Assembly: GCF_014805625.2 (NCBI RefSeq)
Contig: NW_023998490.1
Coordinates: 1,423,559-1,487,558 of the forward strand
Source of the DNA: Glossina fuscipes
Lineage: Eukaryota; Arthropoda; Insecta; Diptera; Glossinidae
Direction: 5' to 3'
DNA length: 64,000 nucleotides
Part shown: positions 22,116-35,465 of the stretch, piece after piece
Layout: every line of letters starts with the position of its first letter
Numbering within the stretch: position 1 is the stretch's first letter
Notes under the pieces: model-generated
Database searches by the model: none
Seen by the model: only the letters and a program-made list of their open reading frames with translations
Told to the model about the DNA's origin: nothing
Position numbers and translations under genes: made by a program

Positions 22116-23969
22116 AACGATAGATTTTTCTAGATTCTACACCACTTACTAAGCTAATTCTGTTATTCGAGAAAATGCGTTAAATTGGTCGGCTGAAGTT
22201 ACGCGGATGGACGGAGAAACGACTCTGTCAATTCTTTCGACCAAATCTCAACTAAACAAAGCATGTCATTAGGTTTTCCCAAAATTATTGGTCTCGCTGT
22301 CAGCGTATTCTGCCCATTTCCTGAGGGCAGCCTGTAAACGACATATTTAAATGACCGCGAGGTCTATCAAAATGTTGAATATTCCCCAATCTCCGGACTT
22401 ATGTGTGTATATAAAGGATTGGGGACTCTTCCAAGCTTATTGACCTATCAGCCACTGAAAGATTATGAAGACCGCAATCCAGATTGCAGGCTAATTTTAT
22501 TCAAACATTTGGAAGATTTGCTTCGCTGTTATTATTCACTGAGTCTTGGTTGACATGTTTATTTCGCAAGGGTAACATAAATCCGAAATAGTGTACATTT
22601 TTGTAATATGCGCGAAGTGAGAGACTTTCCGCAAGATTGCAGAGATTGCCTGCCTAAACTTCTCTTGCTTTCATTGAGTAAAAGTTAATATTTTTTTCTT
22701 GTTTGAAAATCTCGATGGCTTGCAGCAGTACTTGTATGAATAGAAATATGTGACACTTCCTTAAACTTGTGTATGGCTTTTACCGATAATCACCAAGTTT
22801 TCGTTGAAATGTTTTTCCATTTCTGCAAAACATAAACTATGGCCAAACGGGGATAGCAAGTGACACGAGGCCATGGGAAAGAAATTATGTAATATAATGA
22901 ATTTCTAAAACTGGAAAAAAATCGCACTTTCTCTGATTTTACTGCAGTCCAATTCGTGCAAAATCAAACTCGTTCCCTTTCACCGAACTTTAGGTAAAGA
23001 CCTCAGCTTTCCCAACAAATCTAATCAATAACCAAATTTTCCTAAATGGACATATCGTGTATTCCATACATTTCTTATGAAATTTGGTGGCGCAAGTCCT
23101 AATCCATACCAAAAATTAACTTTAATGATTTGTTATATTTTATGTGAAGTCTTTGAGATTAATCCCATTTCCACCTAACTTCGGGATTTGTGCTCATAAC
23201 TCGCATTCCATAAGCTTGCAACAGACAGAGAGGTAAATTCTGCTGCCGATATTGTCTCTCTCGTTCTTACAATTTATTATGTGTGGAATATAAAAGATGT
23301 AACCTAGAAAAAATATGGATTTCATCTGACCTTGAACGAAACAAAGGTGAAAAGAATTTTCGACGCTGTGCACATAATAAGTTTTGTGCTGAATTTTCCA
23401 CGATGAAGATAACATTGCAAGCTATTCTCTGCTTAGCTATTTACATGCCATTGTGCTGTGCTGTGTTAATGCTGCTGAAATTGTTCTTTTCAACTTAAGC
23501 TTCCTATAGCGCACTAACTATATAGGGAAGTAAACTCATTTTATCTTTACGTTTGTAAATGTGTTTGTAAGAGGAATTCTTTAGAAATTTCATAAATTCT
23601 TAAAACTGTGAAATATTGATCCGATGAAGTCATTGTAAGTCTTTTCGTCCCCGTGTTCACATGTTATAGTTTAGGTAGGAAAAGTTGCGACATGCTAACC
23701 TCGCTTGAAAATAAGAGTAGACGCGTTGAAAATGTCTCCACAACAGCAAATGCAGAAAAGAAAATGTGAAGACCGACCCTTTAATAGAAACTCGATTCGT
23801 TTAAATAATTTAAATAATTCTTAATAATTCTTAGAATTTGGTAAGGGTTCAAGCTGCTTGTAGGAAGATATTCAACTGTCTTTTTTTTTTTGATGACCGG
23901 GGATATCGCCTTTTACGTGTAACACGGTAACGGCCAGAAACAAGAAAAGAGGAAAGGGAAAGACACCGT
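22116..23969. other. Ig gene A intron 1, no gene seen
   Basis: Non-coding sequence downstream of RCC1. Open frames here are short and lack domains. Confidence 0.5.
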
Positions 23970-24085
23970 GTGAATGCTCACTATAGCTGCTACCAAAGTA
24001 AGTTCTATTGCATGGAGATGTGAACCCGCGAATACTACCTTCTTAACAGCGATGCTTACCCACTAGTTTGAGAGTCTGATCCTAT
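23970..24085 (-). mobile_element. SINE copy, second subfamily (minus strand)
   Basis: On the minus strand an A-box-like TAGTGGGTAAGC is followed by a B-box-like CGGGTTCACATCTC. It then reads ATGCAATAGAACTTACTTTGGTAGCAGCTATAGTG. This body differs from the 1681-1862 subfamily but matches the copies at 47287-47395 and 49473-49581 (TAGAATTTAGTTTGGTCG, then TAACTATAGT). It has decayed and has no clear tail. Confidence 0.55.
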
Positions 24086-24849
24086 ATCAGCTTGTGAGGC
24101 GATTTTAACCTGCCTACCTGCTCAACTATTCTAAATCTATTGACAAATTTTGACTGGCTTTCAACAAAGACGTCATTTTTTGAAAGGAAATTTAACAAAA
24201 AGATAACCAACAAATACTTGAATGAAAAAAAAAAACAGGCCTGCGCTTGATTTAACATCAAAACAAAAGCCTTTCACCAGCTTTCATCCTTGAAAGTAAA
24301 AAGAGAAAAATCAATATTTAAATTTTTCCCACAAGTTTTGAAGATTTGAAGCAAATGTTAACATAAAATATGCGCGCCCATAAACATATGTATGTGTGTG
24401 AATTTTTATTTACATAAATTTTCGAACCGTCTGAATACCGAACGATCGAATATAAGCGAAAGATAAAGAAAACAAAAGTTTTTATTTATTTATTTTTTTG
24501 ATTAATTGAATCTCATAATCATTTATTAATATTCACATAAACTGGTGACTGTACTCGTTGGTGGTTTTTTCAATTATTTCCTATACACTTTGTTATGCTT
24601 TTTGAGGAACAATGGGTTTCCCTTTTACTCTTTGCATAGATTGATTGTAAATAGAAAATTGATACTGTTAAGCAACACAATTGCATTTGGTTGCGGCCGA
24701 ATCTTTTCATACCCACTGCCTCTATCGGTTAAATTAAATTTCCATGCTCTATAAAATTGAGTGGGCGTAACTGGTTTCTTACATTTTTCGTAGAATATAC
24801 GTTGAAATCTTTATCGTGTGGCTGCTGCAGTTTATGCGTAGTTAGTACA
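24086..24849. other. no gene seen
   Basis: Intronic AT-rich sequence with A-runs. No coding or repeat signature was identified. Confidence 0.45.
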
Positions 24850-25437
24850 GATATTATGTACATAGATAGGCGGGCGGAGAGATGAACAGACGAACAACTG
24901 GAGCGGACAGTCGGATTCCGAATTTGACGCTGCGTGAGGATATAATGTGTATATTTTGTGGTGTGCTGAGGTGGAAGGTTTTACAAAATAATAATATTTT
25001 GAAACAGCAGAATATTTATTGCCTGCGCATGACCGATTCTTTCCATTTTTGTACAAACACTACAGAACTGCCCACAGAATATAAGTGGACATTTTTACAG
25101 CTTTATCTGCTGTAGCTTTTGAGTAATGAGCTGAAAGCCCATCTTTTTTTTTTCGCTTTTGAAAACGGATTTGTTCTCAATTTACGTCGCCTTGTATGTG
25201 CGCCCATCGGCCGACTCGGCTTATTTTCAAGAACTTTCAATGTTTTTTCCGATAGTTTTTTTTTGCGGGCAGAAGAATATCTACGTTGCACGAGCGAACG
25301 GACAGACATGTTTAAATCCATTCAGAATTCGACCCCGATCAAGACTATGCACACTTTGGGGTCACGTGGAGTCTGAAGCTCTATTCCGGGTTTCTTCACA
25401 AAATGAATGTGTCGCCGCCCTCCGTTGATGGGTATAA
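24850..25437 (+). repeat. dispersed repeat family A, two partial copies
   Basis: Two GACGGACA/GCGGACAGTC-type segments (24880-25000 and 25290-25437). Each is followed by an AATTTGACxCTG or AATTCGACCCCGATCAAGAC block. The second continues through CACTTTGGGGTCACG..GAAGC, then TTCACAAAATGAATGTG, and ends GATGGGTATAAAAG, which is the usual right end of the family. Confidence 0.55.
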
Positions 25438-26332
25438 AAGTGACTTTATTTGTATCCCAAGTTTAGTGTTAAAGAAACCGCTCATGTATTTATCCATCTG
25501 TCGACCAAGAATAATCGCGATACATATACCTTAAACATGTTGACAAAAAAGTATCAGGAGGTTTCTAATTAAAAAGCTTACGATAAAATCAACGGCAAGT
25601 GTTATCCATTTTATTTGATTATATATAGATTATCTTATGTCGATTTTCAAACTGGGGACTGACAACCGATATTTTATTTGCTGATTTCTAACTTTTCTGC
25701 TACTGTTGTGTCTTATGGCAATTACAGTTGAATGGCTAGCGGTCCGAAGGCTGATGTCAATGCATCTACCAAGAATAAAAATTTATTTTTATGAGTTCGC
25801 CTATTGAATTATGTATTTCCCGGCATTTTCTTTACCCTTCCGTGGGAGGTGAAGCATGAAACATGTAAGACTTTGTGTTCGGTATTGGCGACAACGGCTG
25901 CATCTTTTACCATAAAGGTTCTCAAGGGAAAAAATTAGATAGAATATTAGCACTTTGTGTGAGAACAAATGATTGGACTTGTCCGCCATCCAATTATTCT
26001 GACAAGTATGTGTAAACATTATTTATTTATAAAAATATTTTCTTTCTTTGCTTGGATGATTAACCTTTGGTATTTAAATAGTGGACAATCACAAAAAAGT
26101 CAAAATTTTACAAAAATCTCTGCGCACTTTGCTATGTGCGTATGATTTTTTTTTTTTTTTTAGATCCGTATTTGCACGAATTAACGTACGAGTGTCACAG
26201 CTGCGGTGCAGCCATTTTTAAAAGTTTTTCAAAAATAATTTTTTTACTGCTTGTGTTTATCCAAATTTTTTACTCCCAAAATTTATTTGTTTGGCCTAAA
26301 TTAATTATAATAACTAGTACGATAATTGTATA
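25438..26332. other. no gene seen
   Basis: Intronic sequence of Ig gene A without recognisable features. Confidence 0.45.
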
Positions 26333-27095
26333 GGGTCACGACCGACTCTTTGTTACCCATCACCGAGTAAAAATGGGAAAAAAATAATTTTGGAAATATA
26401 GATGGTCTACGTGGTGCATTTTACTAGTAACTAGAAAAAACACTAAAAGCAAAGGTGTTCGCAAATTTTGTTGCAAAGACATGTGGCTATTGTGCTTTTG
26501 TCTTTCGACCGGCCTGGATCATTTTCAAATATTTTCGCATATTTTTTCAATATTGTCGCATTAGGCGACATCTTCATTTTTGCGAACGGGCAAATATCGC
26601 AGATATTAGAAGGTTGGACGGACAGACGGATAGGCAAACAAGCAGATGGATATGCTTAGGTGCATTCCGTATTTGAAACTGGCCAAGAATTTTTATACTT
26701 TACAGAAGTTTTGAAGCTCCTTCTGCTTGTTATAAAGGTAGTGAACTCAATTTGTACCACTACTGTACCAGTACTGCAACATCTCCTATGAAATATGCGT
26801 TCGAATTTTTTTGCATTTATCTCCTGTTGATGAGTAGAGAGCAAGAAATCAATTTTTTATTCCTTGTGAATAACAGATACGTTCTCAGTTTACGTGGTAC
26901 TACAGGCGTCCAAGAATTTCCAATGTTTTTGTCAAATTTGAGGGCGATAAATTTTTGCGGCCAATAATATGTTTACAATTACACAGATGGGCAAGTGGAC
27001 AGAGGAGAAATAGACGTGGTTAAATCGGTTCAGAATTTGATTTGATGCTGATCAAGAAATATTTGTTGTAACTCTTCACACTCCATATTTAAACT
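26333..27095 (+). repeat. dispersed repeat family A, long copy
   Basis: Parallel to 12043-12784. It starts GGTCACGACCGACTCTTTG and contains TGCATTCCGTATTTGAAAC followed by TGGCC, then GTTATAAAGGTAGTGAA. Near the right end are GACGTGGTTAAATCGGTTCA and GATGCTGATCAAGAAATA. A run of GACA/GATA-like tetranucleotides (26612-26650) lies inside. Confidence 0.6.
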
Positions 27096-29004
27096 AATGT
27101 ATTTTACAGGTAAAAAGTTACAATTTTTGATCTGTTGTGGACGTGGTTGTAAACGGATCATGATAGTTTGAAGAAATAATCTATGGTCCTCAATTGGGTT
27201 TTCTGTTTCAATTTTCTATTTTTCGTGAGCACAATGCGACGGATGGGTAGAAAGACAAGTTAAGACCCTCATGAACAAGATTTAACAAATGACAAGCAAG
27301 TAGATAGATAGAACAAGTGGCCAGACAGATAAACGAATAGATGGCCAAAGGGACAGATGGACATAGCTATGTACAAAGAAATAGATGGACAAACGGACAG
27401 ATGGATGAACAGACAGATGAGCAAACGGGTAAATTCAGAAAGAAATGGAACTTCAAATCTGCATTTTTATATGTTACACAAGCGAACAAACAAATCTAGG
27501 ATATCCTTTTCTTCCGTGATGTGTATAACCACAGATTTGTTGAATTGGTAGCAATAACTACGCCTTAAGTATAGCAATCTAGAATTGCGTACACGCCAGT
27601 TAAGCTTCAATGGCATTTCCATAATTAACAAAATGCCTTTCAAGTTTATATATCGCTCTAAGAAGCCCGACGGACAGATAGACAGCCCGAAGATCTTTTC
27701 AAGAATAAAAGTATCGCATTTTTATTTCAACATTACCGATTGCCTGTAATGCTCAATTTGTCGTTGGCGCTGACGTTGGCTTCCGACAAAGTTGTACGTG
27801 CACGATTTTGCGCTGAACTGAACTGTGCTCTGTTTTGCAAAGAGCATTAAATTTGTCTGAGTCAACATTTTCGAATACTAAAATCCACATCGTTAATTAT
27901 TTTCGAACAACTAAAGATAACGGTGAACACGATGGAGTCACTTAAAGTCGTATATAATCCTTTTGGTCTTTTCCCCCCTTCCATTCCGTTAAAATATCAT
28001 ATTTTGAACGTGACTAAATGTAAATGTTTAGCACGAAAAAAAAAAAAAAACATGCAACACCAAAAACAATAACAACAGCAGGAGCACAAAAAATTTTTAA
28101 ATATTGGAAAACTACATTCTGACATCATCGTATTCAACCGCACGTGTGTGTGTGCATATGGATGTGTGGCTATGTAGATGGAAACAAACAAGCATAGGCC
28201 GACAAAATAAAGAGACAAACAGGCCCATAAATACAACGCATTAGGAATGATAAAATTTCGACATTCGCGAGTATGAATGAAACAAAAAAAAAGAAAGAGG
28301 AAAGCAATAGAAATATATATATATGTGTGTGTGTGTTTATGCGCGCACGTTTGGCATATTTTAAGCATAAAATTTACATAGAAATATGCTTATAAGCGCA
28401 CATATCTGAATAACTTTTGTACCATTGGAGAGCATTGTTTCCGAGAATGTCACACAACTACATTGATTTTTGCAATATTCGAAAAATTATCATTGATATC
28501 ATTGATCGGTATAAGTATAGGACTTGGAGCTATTATTGCTATGATGAAAAGGATAATAAGGGCTTAAAGAAACTTAACATTTTTAAAGAACTAGTACACT
28601 AAGGTAACCGTATGTTTGGGAACCCCTGATGTACGATATTTGCTAAAGCATTTATAGAAACAAACAAAAAAAAAAAAAAAAGACAAGAAAAAAGTTATTC
28701 ATTAGAATGCTTAGAATAGCGAATAATAATAGCAGCAACGACACCATCACCCAACTTATGCCATCAGCAACATATTAATTAATCTACGGTACTAGATTTT
28801 CTAATAATGTACTACACTTGCATAAAAACTACATGTACGCGTATGTGTTGATATGGGACTCATTCATGCATGACTATCGTATTTCAAATATTTCGCTTCT
28901 TTTTTTTCAATTATGCAAATTTCTATTGTTTGTTTGTTTGTTTGTTTGTTTGTTTGTTTATTTATTATTCAGTTGGTTGTCTTTCCATTCAAATATCATT
29001 CCAG
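27096..29004. other. intron sequence with GATA/GACA-like and (TTTG)n tracts
   Basis: A degenerate AGATAGA/GACAGAT array lies at 27299-27430 and a (TTTG)n tract at about 28926-28958, just before exon 2 of Ig gene A. No gene is supported. Confidence 0.55.
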
Positions 29005-29232
29005 GAATTGAGGCTGCAGATGATAAAAAAGGCAATTCACCGAAACCGCTATCCGTTGTCACCGATAGCAAACAATCCGTTGATTTCGATTACGACGATG
29101 ACGATGATACGTCGAGCGGCGTGAAAACGCCAAAATCAACAATTATTCCGTATTTTGAGCACAATGTGAAGACCGTCTATCTAACCGGAGAGGATAATGT
29201 TACCCTTGCTTGCTTACCCAAAAATTTTAATG
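29005..29232 (+). CDS. Ig-domain gene A, exon 2
   Basis: After a CCAG acceptor it encodes a polar linker with an acidic run (FDYDDDDDTSSGV, about residues 53-65 of the protein). The first half of an Ig domain follows: PYFEHNVKTVYLTGEDNVTL, then ACLPKNFN, with the first Ig cysteine at about residue 95. The exon ends in phase 1 at GTAAAG (29233), inside the Ig fold. The corresponding exon of gene B (61099-61284) has the same order: acidic linker, PPYFE or PYFE, the first cysteine, then N-F/M-N-G at the intron. The frame is also open upstream through the (TTTG)n intron tract, but that is not coding. Confidence 0.85.
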
Positions 29233-30932
29233 GTAAAGATATAAAAAAAAAACAAAAAAAATGCAATAAACTTGAATTAATTTAATCCAGACAAGCTCAG
29301 GAGGTCTAAAGACATTAAAGAAATTTACTACAGACAGCAGTAAAGCTAGGCGAATGCGATTCTGTAAGCCACGGCGTATCTAAAGATGTACAATTTTAAT
29401 AGTTTGGCGGGTTGGATAACGTACACTAACGTAAAGGAAACGAACTATCAACGTTTTCCGAATATAATTTTGGGGCCTTGTCAAATAAGTGCCGGGATTT
29501 TTCAATGCTAAACTTTTCATTAATAGTTGCATGATATGCTTTTATGCCTCACTTTCTTTTAATCGTCAAACATAAGCATTAAACGCCAAAAGAAAAGTAG
29601 GACCGTTTAGAAAGAAGTGCAGACTTGCGAAAACTTGTACTGCACCTTGTCGAGGAATTCGTTTTATCAGTTTAGCTAAAAGCTTCGCAGAGACAACAAA
29701 TTCATTTTTAGTATCATTTATAAAAGAATTTTGCTTTCTTCTGAAAGTGATCATTTTTAAGACGCTGCCTCAGTTCTAGAAGACTTTGAATTGAAATCTC
29801 TTACAAAGGATCGAAGTTATATTGGGAAAAGTGACAATTTCAAATTGTGTCTCCCGGCTGCGGACAATATTGATTTCAAATTTATTACCGAGAAATGCGA
29901 TTGAATAATTTAGAGAGTGAAGCAGATAGAAATTTCTCGCAATAAACAATGAGAATATGACGACAAATGATATGAGAAGATATCGATTTAAATGTCTGCT
30001 GCGCGGTTATATAGTCGACAATCTGAACGGAATCAACACTCTATATAGAATCAATCCGGGAAATTATAGTTAAAAACTATAATAAAACATTATTGACGCC
30101 CGGACTGTTAAACACCCTATACAACTTCGTCTAAAACAATTGTTTATTATTATTATTTTTTTTTTTTTGGTGCTGAAACATCCAAAATTGTACATTGCTC
30201 CAATGTAAGACCCCACTTCTCCTTGGGATCCTAATGCAGGATCCAAACCGTGAACTGATATGGTCCAAATTTTATGTTCTTGTCGAAGACCTTATTAGTC
30301 TTTAGCTACTTTCGTCACGAAGTACTAAAGGGGATTTATATGTCAAAAAATTTTTATAATAAAGTACCAGAAATTAAACATTTTCGCCTTTTAAAGATTT
30401 AATTGTAGCAGTAGGAAGTAGGTTGGAAGGGGGTTCATAAAATCGGTTCATACCGTCCAAATATTTCTTAAGAATTTTTCAGGAAGCGTCGTGAAAGTAG
30501 TCTAGTCAGTGTACTTACAATGTATTTACAACAAAATTTATCGTTGGATTATACTACGCTACTATACAAAATTTGATCAAAATATCTTAAAAATATATAA
30601 CATAGACAGACAGATTTAGGAAATGAATCTTTCAAGAACAATTCCAAAAAATATGGCCGGACCGACGGACAAACTTAAATCGATGCATGAAATGGATCTA
30701 AATCGATCGGTATAGTAGAATGTCGGCCTAACTTAAGTAGTATAGCGTTTTACATACATCCGCACACACTTAATTTACACTTAACTAAGAGCGGTATACA
30801 ATATAACGACATTCACTTCGCCTATTCGACTCTTGACTGTGTTAATGAGATACTACTGTTCGAAGACTTATCCGCAGAACTTTTTTACTTATAATGAATT
30901 ATGTGTTTTAAATATAATCGTTCTTATTGCAG
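29233..30932. other. intron 2 of Ig gene A; repeat family A piece at 30600-30735
   Basis: No gene is seen. The segment 30600-30735 carries GACGGACAAACTTAAATCGA and AAATCGATCGGTATAG-like words, typical of the dispersed repeats in this window. Confidence 0.5.
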
Positions 30933-31255
30933 ACAGTCAGCATATAATCCTGTGGTACAAGGACGAATCTCCAATAACGAACGGCAATACTATTGTAAGT
31001 GTTGGCTACGAAATCGATAATAAATCTCGTTTAACCATTTTGAACTACAATAAAGAATCATCCGGTAATTTTTCTTGTGCGATTATGCCAAGCGATGTGC
31101 GTCAATATTTTGTTTTTAAGCCACAAAGTGAAACACCAGAGAATATCGTAGAAAAAACCAACGGAGGTGACACTAAACAGATCAGTCAGATAGCAATCAA
31201 ATTGATAGCTTTTCTGACTGCAATTAAACATTATTATGGAATTGAAAAATTTTAA
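30933..31255 (+). CDS. Ig-domain gene A, exon 3 (terminal)
   Basis: This exon completes the Ig domain: HIILWYKDESPITNGNTIVS (Ig tryptophan at about residue 109), LTILNYNKESSGNFSCAIMP (second cysteine at about 150) and SDVRQYFVF. A polar stretch and a weakly hydrophobic segment, ISQIAIKLIAFLTAI, come before the end at KHYYGIEKF and TAA. The full protein is 208 residues: signal peptide, acidic linker and a single Ig domain. The last segment could be a short membrane or GPI-type tail, but the lysine inside makes this doubtful. Compared with gene B it lacks the second Ig domain. It could be a secreted binding protein or a truncated duplicate. A tentative family recollection is the Drosophila wrapper/CG13506-type Ig proteins. 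Confidence 0.85.
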
Positions 31256-31260
31256 ATAAA
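31255..31260 (+). promoter_or_regulatory. AATAAA overlapping the stop of Ig gene A
   Basis: A perfect polyadenylation hexamer directly at the stop codon (TTTTAAATAAAC). It may be used, or it may be chance in AT-rich DNA. Confidence 0.3.
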
Positions 31261-32343
31261 CATTATCATAAGGTACAGAAAAACAGCACACGAAAACTAA
31301 ATGAACAAAAGAAAGACAGACAAGTAAAAGAATTGAAATGATTTCGGTTAGCGGTAAAGTGCGTTAAGTAAGTAATTTTTAAATGCGATAATTTTGGCAT
31401 TGAAGACAAGAAAACTTGAAATTGTTAAGAAATTTTCAAATTTTCAAAATTGTTTTATTTTTATTTTTTTAACTTACATAAATGTAAAAAATTTTTAACG
31501 TTTTAGTTTATTTTGTTTTTTTATTTCATTTTTTTATTTAATTAAAGAACCAACAAATTTTATTCATCTGTGCCTGCCCAAGTATTTAATATTTAAAGCG
31601 TTTTTTCCTTTTTTGTTGATTTAGCAAAAAAAAAAAAAAAACAAAAAGCAAAAAAAAGGAACAAGAATAATAAGTAATAATAATAATAATACTAAAAGAA
31701 ACTTTGTTATTTTTTTTGTAGCCAATTCTTATACATGTGCAAACATTCTCATACACACACATATACAACAAGTAGAATGTCAATAGCGTTAATGTATAAA
31801 AACACATGAATGTATGTATATTTTGTATGTTTGTATGCCAAAGATTATTTAGAGTGCCTCCATATTTTGCATTTTTATACACATATACATATACAAGATC
31901 CTGATCAGAAACATTTATATATATTATAAGTTTTAAAAGATTGGAGCTTAAATTTTTTATGAATTAATAATCTTTTTGTAACATGTTTACTTAATTCTTA
32001 TGTAAGCTCAACCTTTAATTTCTTTTTATTATAGAAGATATTGATGAGATTAACTTAAGTCTAAGGGTGCAAAGGAACCAAACTTGAAAATATTTTTGGA
32101 AACAAATACGAAATCCAGTGTGCAAAATGCTAAGGCAATGTTAATTTTAGTGCCTATACTCTTCCTCTCTCTCTCTCTCTCTCTCTTTATCTCTCCCTCT
32201 CTCTATCTCTGGCTCCCTTCCACTTTATTTTCTTCTCCGAATCTCATATTCATATTCTACAAATTCCTTCTATTTTTACATTTTATCAAGTTTTGATGTT
32301 AAGATGATTAACAAAATTTTGACTAAAAAGAAACAGGGTGCGG

Positions 32344-32377
<34 letters not shown>

Positions 32378-33215
32378 AAATAATAACTGAGCAGCAAGAT
32401 AAATGAATACTTAAAGCACTATGACCAAAAAGTACAATGAAATTTAAAAGAAAAAATCCACAAGAAGAACGTTATGCTTTCACAAGGATATAACCTGAAT
32501 AAATGCGAGTCCATTACATGCTTCGGATGTGAAACTTCAGAGACCATTAGAACACTCGAAATGGAAAGTACTAGTAAAATTTAAATAAAAGCAAACGCCA
32601 TAAATTTCAATAAAATTTTCTAAGAACGTTTAAGTTGTAATCTAAACAGAGGCGTATGTAGAAGTGCTACGGATACGGGAACATTTAAACTAGTATCATT
32701 AAAAGGTAGCGGGAAATTGTTCATTTTCTTAATTCTAACGCTTTAAAGAGGATTTCATACAAAAAATATACATTTCGAAGCGACATTTGCATCTGTGATG
32801 CCAGAGCATCTAAGACACTGTAACGAAAACATGTGAACTGAATAAAATGTTTAGTCCATTATGATCCTTGGGGTACTAAACATGTTTTGTGTAACACATA
32901 ATGCTTTCGACGAATATTTCGACAAAAACCGCAACTCCATTGCTGTTTTGAAGGGGTAAAGCACTGTCAGTAGGATTTTTTCGATAACTTATTGAATTTA
33001 TTATTACCAAAACGAGCGCATTTTTTTTTTGATCAAAAAGGATTCTTTCCGCTTAGATACTCGTCATTTACCCAAAAGTCAATGTTCTTAAAAACCCCTA
33101 CCTATTTCTCTAGATATAAATGTGTAGATACAATAATTTATCTATTTTTTAAATTAAATTTGGGTCAATTAATTTTGTAAACAAATTTATAAATTTATAA
33201 AGTACGGAGTTAAAG
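31261..33215. other. intergenic; two (CT)n tracts
   Basis: 3' flank of Ig gene A. (CT)n tracts lie at about 32164-32186 and 32343-32372 on the same strand, about 160 bases apart. No gene is seen. Confidence 0.55.
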
Positions 33216-33313
33216 GCTGCCCGCCTGCATTGAAAACTCGACAACACTTGAGGTTTGAATCCGCGACCATTGAGTTGTTAGTTGCAATCCTTTGCCTGCT
33301 CACTTACTAATAT
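33216..33313 (-). mobile_element. SINE fragment, minus strand
   Basis: The reverse strand reads GTGAGCAGGCAAAGGATTGC. It then reads CAACTCAATGGTCGCGGATTCAAACCTCAAGTG. This is the tRNA-like part of the SINE with its B box (GGATTCAAACC). The body downstream of the tRNA part is cut short, and the A box is eroded. Confidence 0.6.
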
Positions 33314-35465
33314 GAACTTACCTTTTTTTTCCTAATACTTCAAGGCATGCCTAACAATCTCCTCACATAATATATTATTATTCTACCATCTTCGCTTCTG
33401 TCCCAAAAAAATGATCCAAAAATCTCTTTTCTTTAGGCTATTACAGTGGCTTACCCCCTTAGTATATTGAAAAAACAACCAGTAGAACATTTTATTTTGA
33501 TATGTTCCGTAAATCTCATAAAACCTAAGCTGCACTATCCAATATGTTTCTGGCTTAGCGATATGTATAATGGAGACATTCACTTAAGCGACGATTCAAA
33601 ATATCTTTACTCTGTGAAGACAAGGCAAACTGTCACATGAAACATTTCGCTTGTGACTTTGTTTGTATATCATCTATATTTGTTCCGATTTTCTCTCTGG
33701 TGCCAATTACTGTATTTGCAAATAATAAATTAATGAATTTTTTGTTAAAGCTGATAAAGAAAGTTTTACAAAGCGCGCATTACATTTACTCGTTCCTCTC
33801 GTATGTCCTGTCCACTAATAAAGTGCTTTACCGATGGAGAAAAGAAGTTTCACTTCACAAAGCACGTCTTGAGTTTGTAAGCATACAACGTGTAAACAGT
33901 TAATAAAAATATATATTTATCCTTAATTAGTACTTGAAAATGTTATGGAAACATGGAAAAAATACCAAACAACGTATATATCTTTTCAAAGACGTCTTAC
34001 GGCGAAAACACCACATGCCTACCATTTACCTTCACTGCGAAAATCAATTTATTGCTTATCTTATTTATGCGATCACTTCACGAGTTCTAGGCCAATATAT
34101 AGCTAAAGCATTTCCAAAATTCTCCAGTTGCCTACTTCTAGGCGCTACGATATCCAAAATAATAACAAAAACCTTGCATATATTTCAGTGGATGGTAGGT
34201 GTAAAAATGCATTATTTATTATCAAAAACTCTTGTGAATTATTCTTAATTAAAACTATTAATTATATGTAAAAAAAAAAAAGAAAAAATAAAAATATTAA
34301 ATTCAGCTTCTATACGAATGTTATTAAAATAATCAGGAGATTATAAGTAATTATTAGAAATTTCATAAACAGCGAAACAAAATTTTTTAGTTTGTGTGCT
34401 CTGATTTAAACAATTATTAAGATATTCATATATAATGAATAAAAAATAAAAATATAAAAGACGTAATTATGTGTAATTTGTGTATAAATACAAGTGTATT
34501 TACTATAGTAGCAAACGCAAATTTACATAACCGCTCGTAGATAAATAAAATTTAAAAATTTTACTTAAGAAATTCTTATTGTTTTATTAATACGATCACA
34601 ATTTGTTATAGTTAAAGTATAAATAAAATAACGGTATTTAGGGTTATTTTAAACAACCAATTATTATCGAAGACAGTTCGTGTTCGAAAAGAACTCGAAA
34701 GCTGTGAGATATAACTTCTAACTATAGCCTTAAATCATAAGAAAATCTTTCGTGATTGCCTTAGAAAATATTAATCACTTTTTATTATAATAAGAGCAGT
34801 GTGCAATTGTTTTTGGATAAGTTTGTTATTATTGTAGATCGACTATGGACTCGTTTTGAGACTTTTAATGGGAGAGACGCTTGTTGTTCTGCATTTGGAG
34901 CAACGATGAAAACTACTGCAGTAACAAATGTTCATCGAATGTTGTTCGCCACGTTTGTCTCAGAAGTTGGCGAAAAAATTAACTAGAAAGTAGATAAAGG
35001 AAAGTCCACTTCTATGCAGAAAATTGTGAACCAAAACGTGGTAGTCTGCTGGCAACAAAATTTAACGCCGAGTGGAAATTTCCACTTACTGACCACTTAC
35101 TAATGCGGTGCTATTCTGAAGCTCAGATCTCGACAAAATTACATGGTGGAAAAAATGTACTAAGGTCGAAAAGTAGGTGTTGACCATTTTCGCTCCGAAA
35201 CCTGGAAGTATTACACGAGAGTAATCAAAGTACTTCAACAATATATTACAAATAATGTGAGATATTTTCCTCATTAGACATATAAGAGCAATTTAAAATG
35301 TCATGATCCGTTTAGGCCGAGTTTTAGATGCCCTGCCTTCCAATCTCTTAAATATTTTCATAGCAAAGTACAAAGGTTATTAAAACCAAAAGCTTACTTT
35401 TCATGAGATTTTTTTATGGGAGCAAGCTCAACATTTGAACCGCCGTAGTCTAATTTAAGTAAAGT
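33314..35465. other. no supported gene
   Basis: AT-rich intergenic sequence. A 104-codon plus-strand open frame at 33934-34248 has no recognisable domain and average composition; I do not call it. Confidence 0.45.

Noticed and set aside
27299..27430. Short regularly spaced similar words, considered as a CRISPR-like array
   Set aside because: They are a degenerate GATA/GACA tetranucleotide tract in an insect genome, without spacers or constant repeat units.
28818..29285. 155-codon open frame including Ig gene A exon 2 and upstream sequence
   Set aside because: The upstream half is the translation of a (TTTG)n tract and intron sequence. The CCAG acceptor and matching phase with exon 1 favour splicing at 29005.
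33934..34248. 104-codon plus-strand open frame
   Set aside because: No domain, signal or splice context; this length is expected by chance in a 64-kb window.
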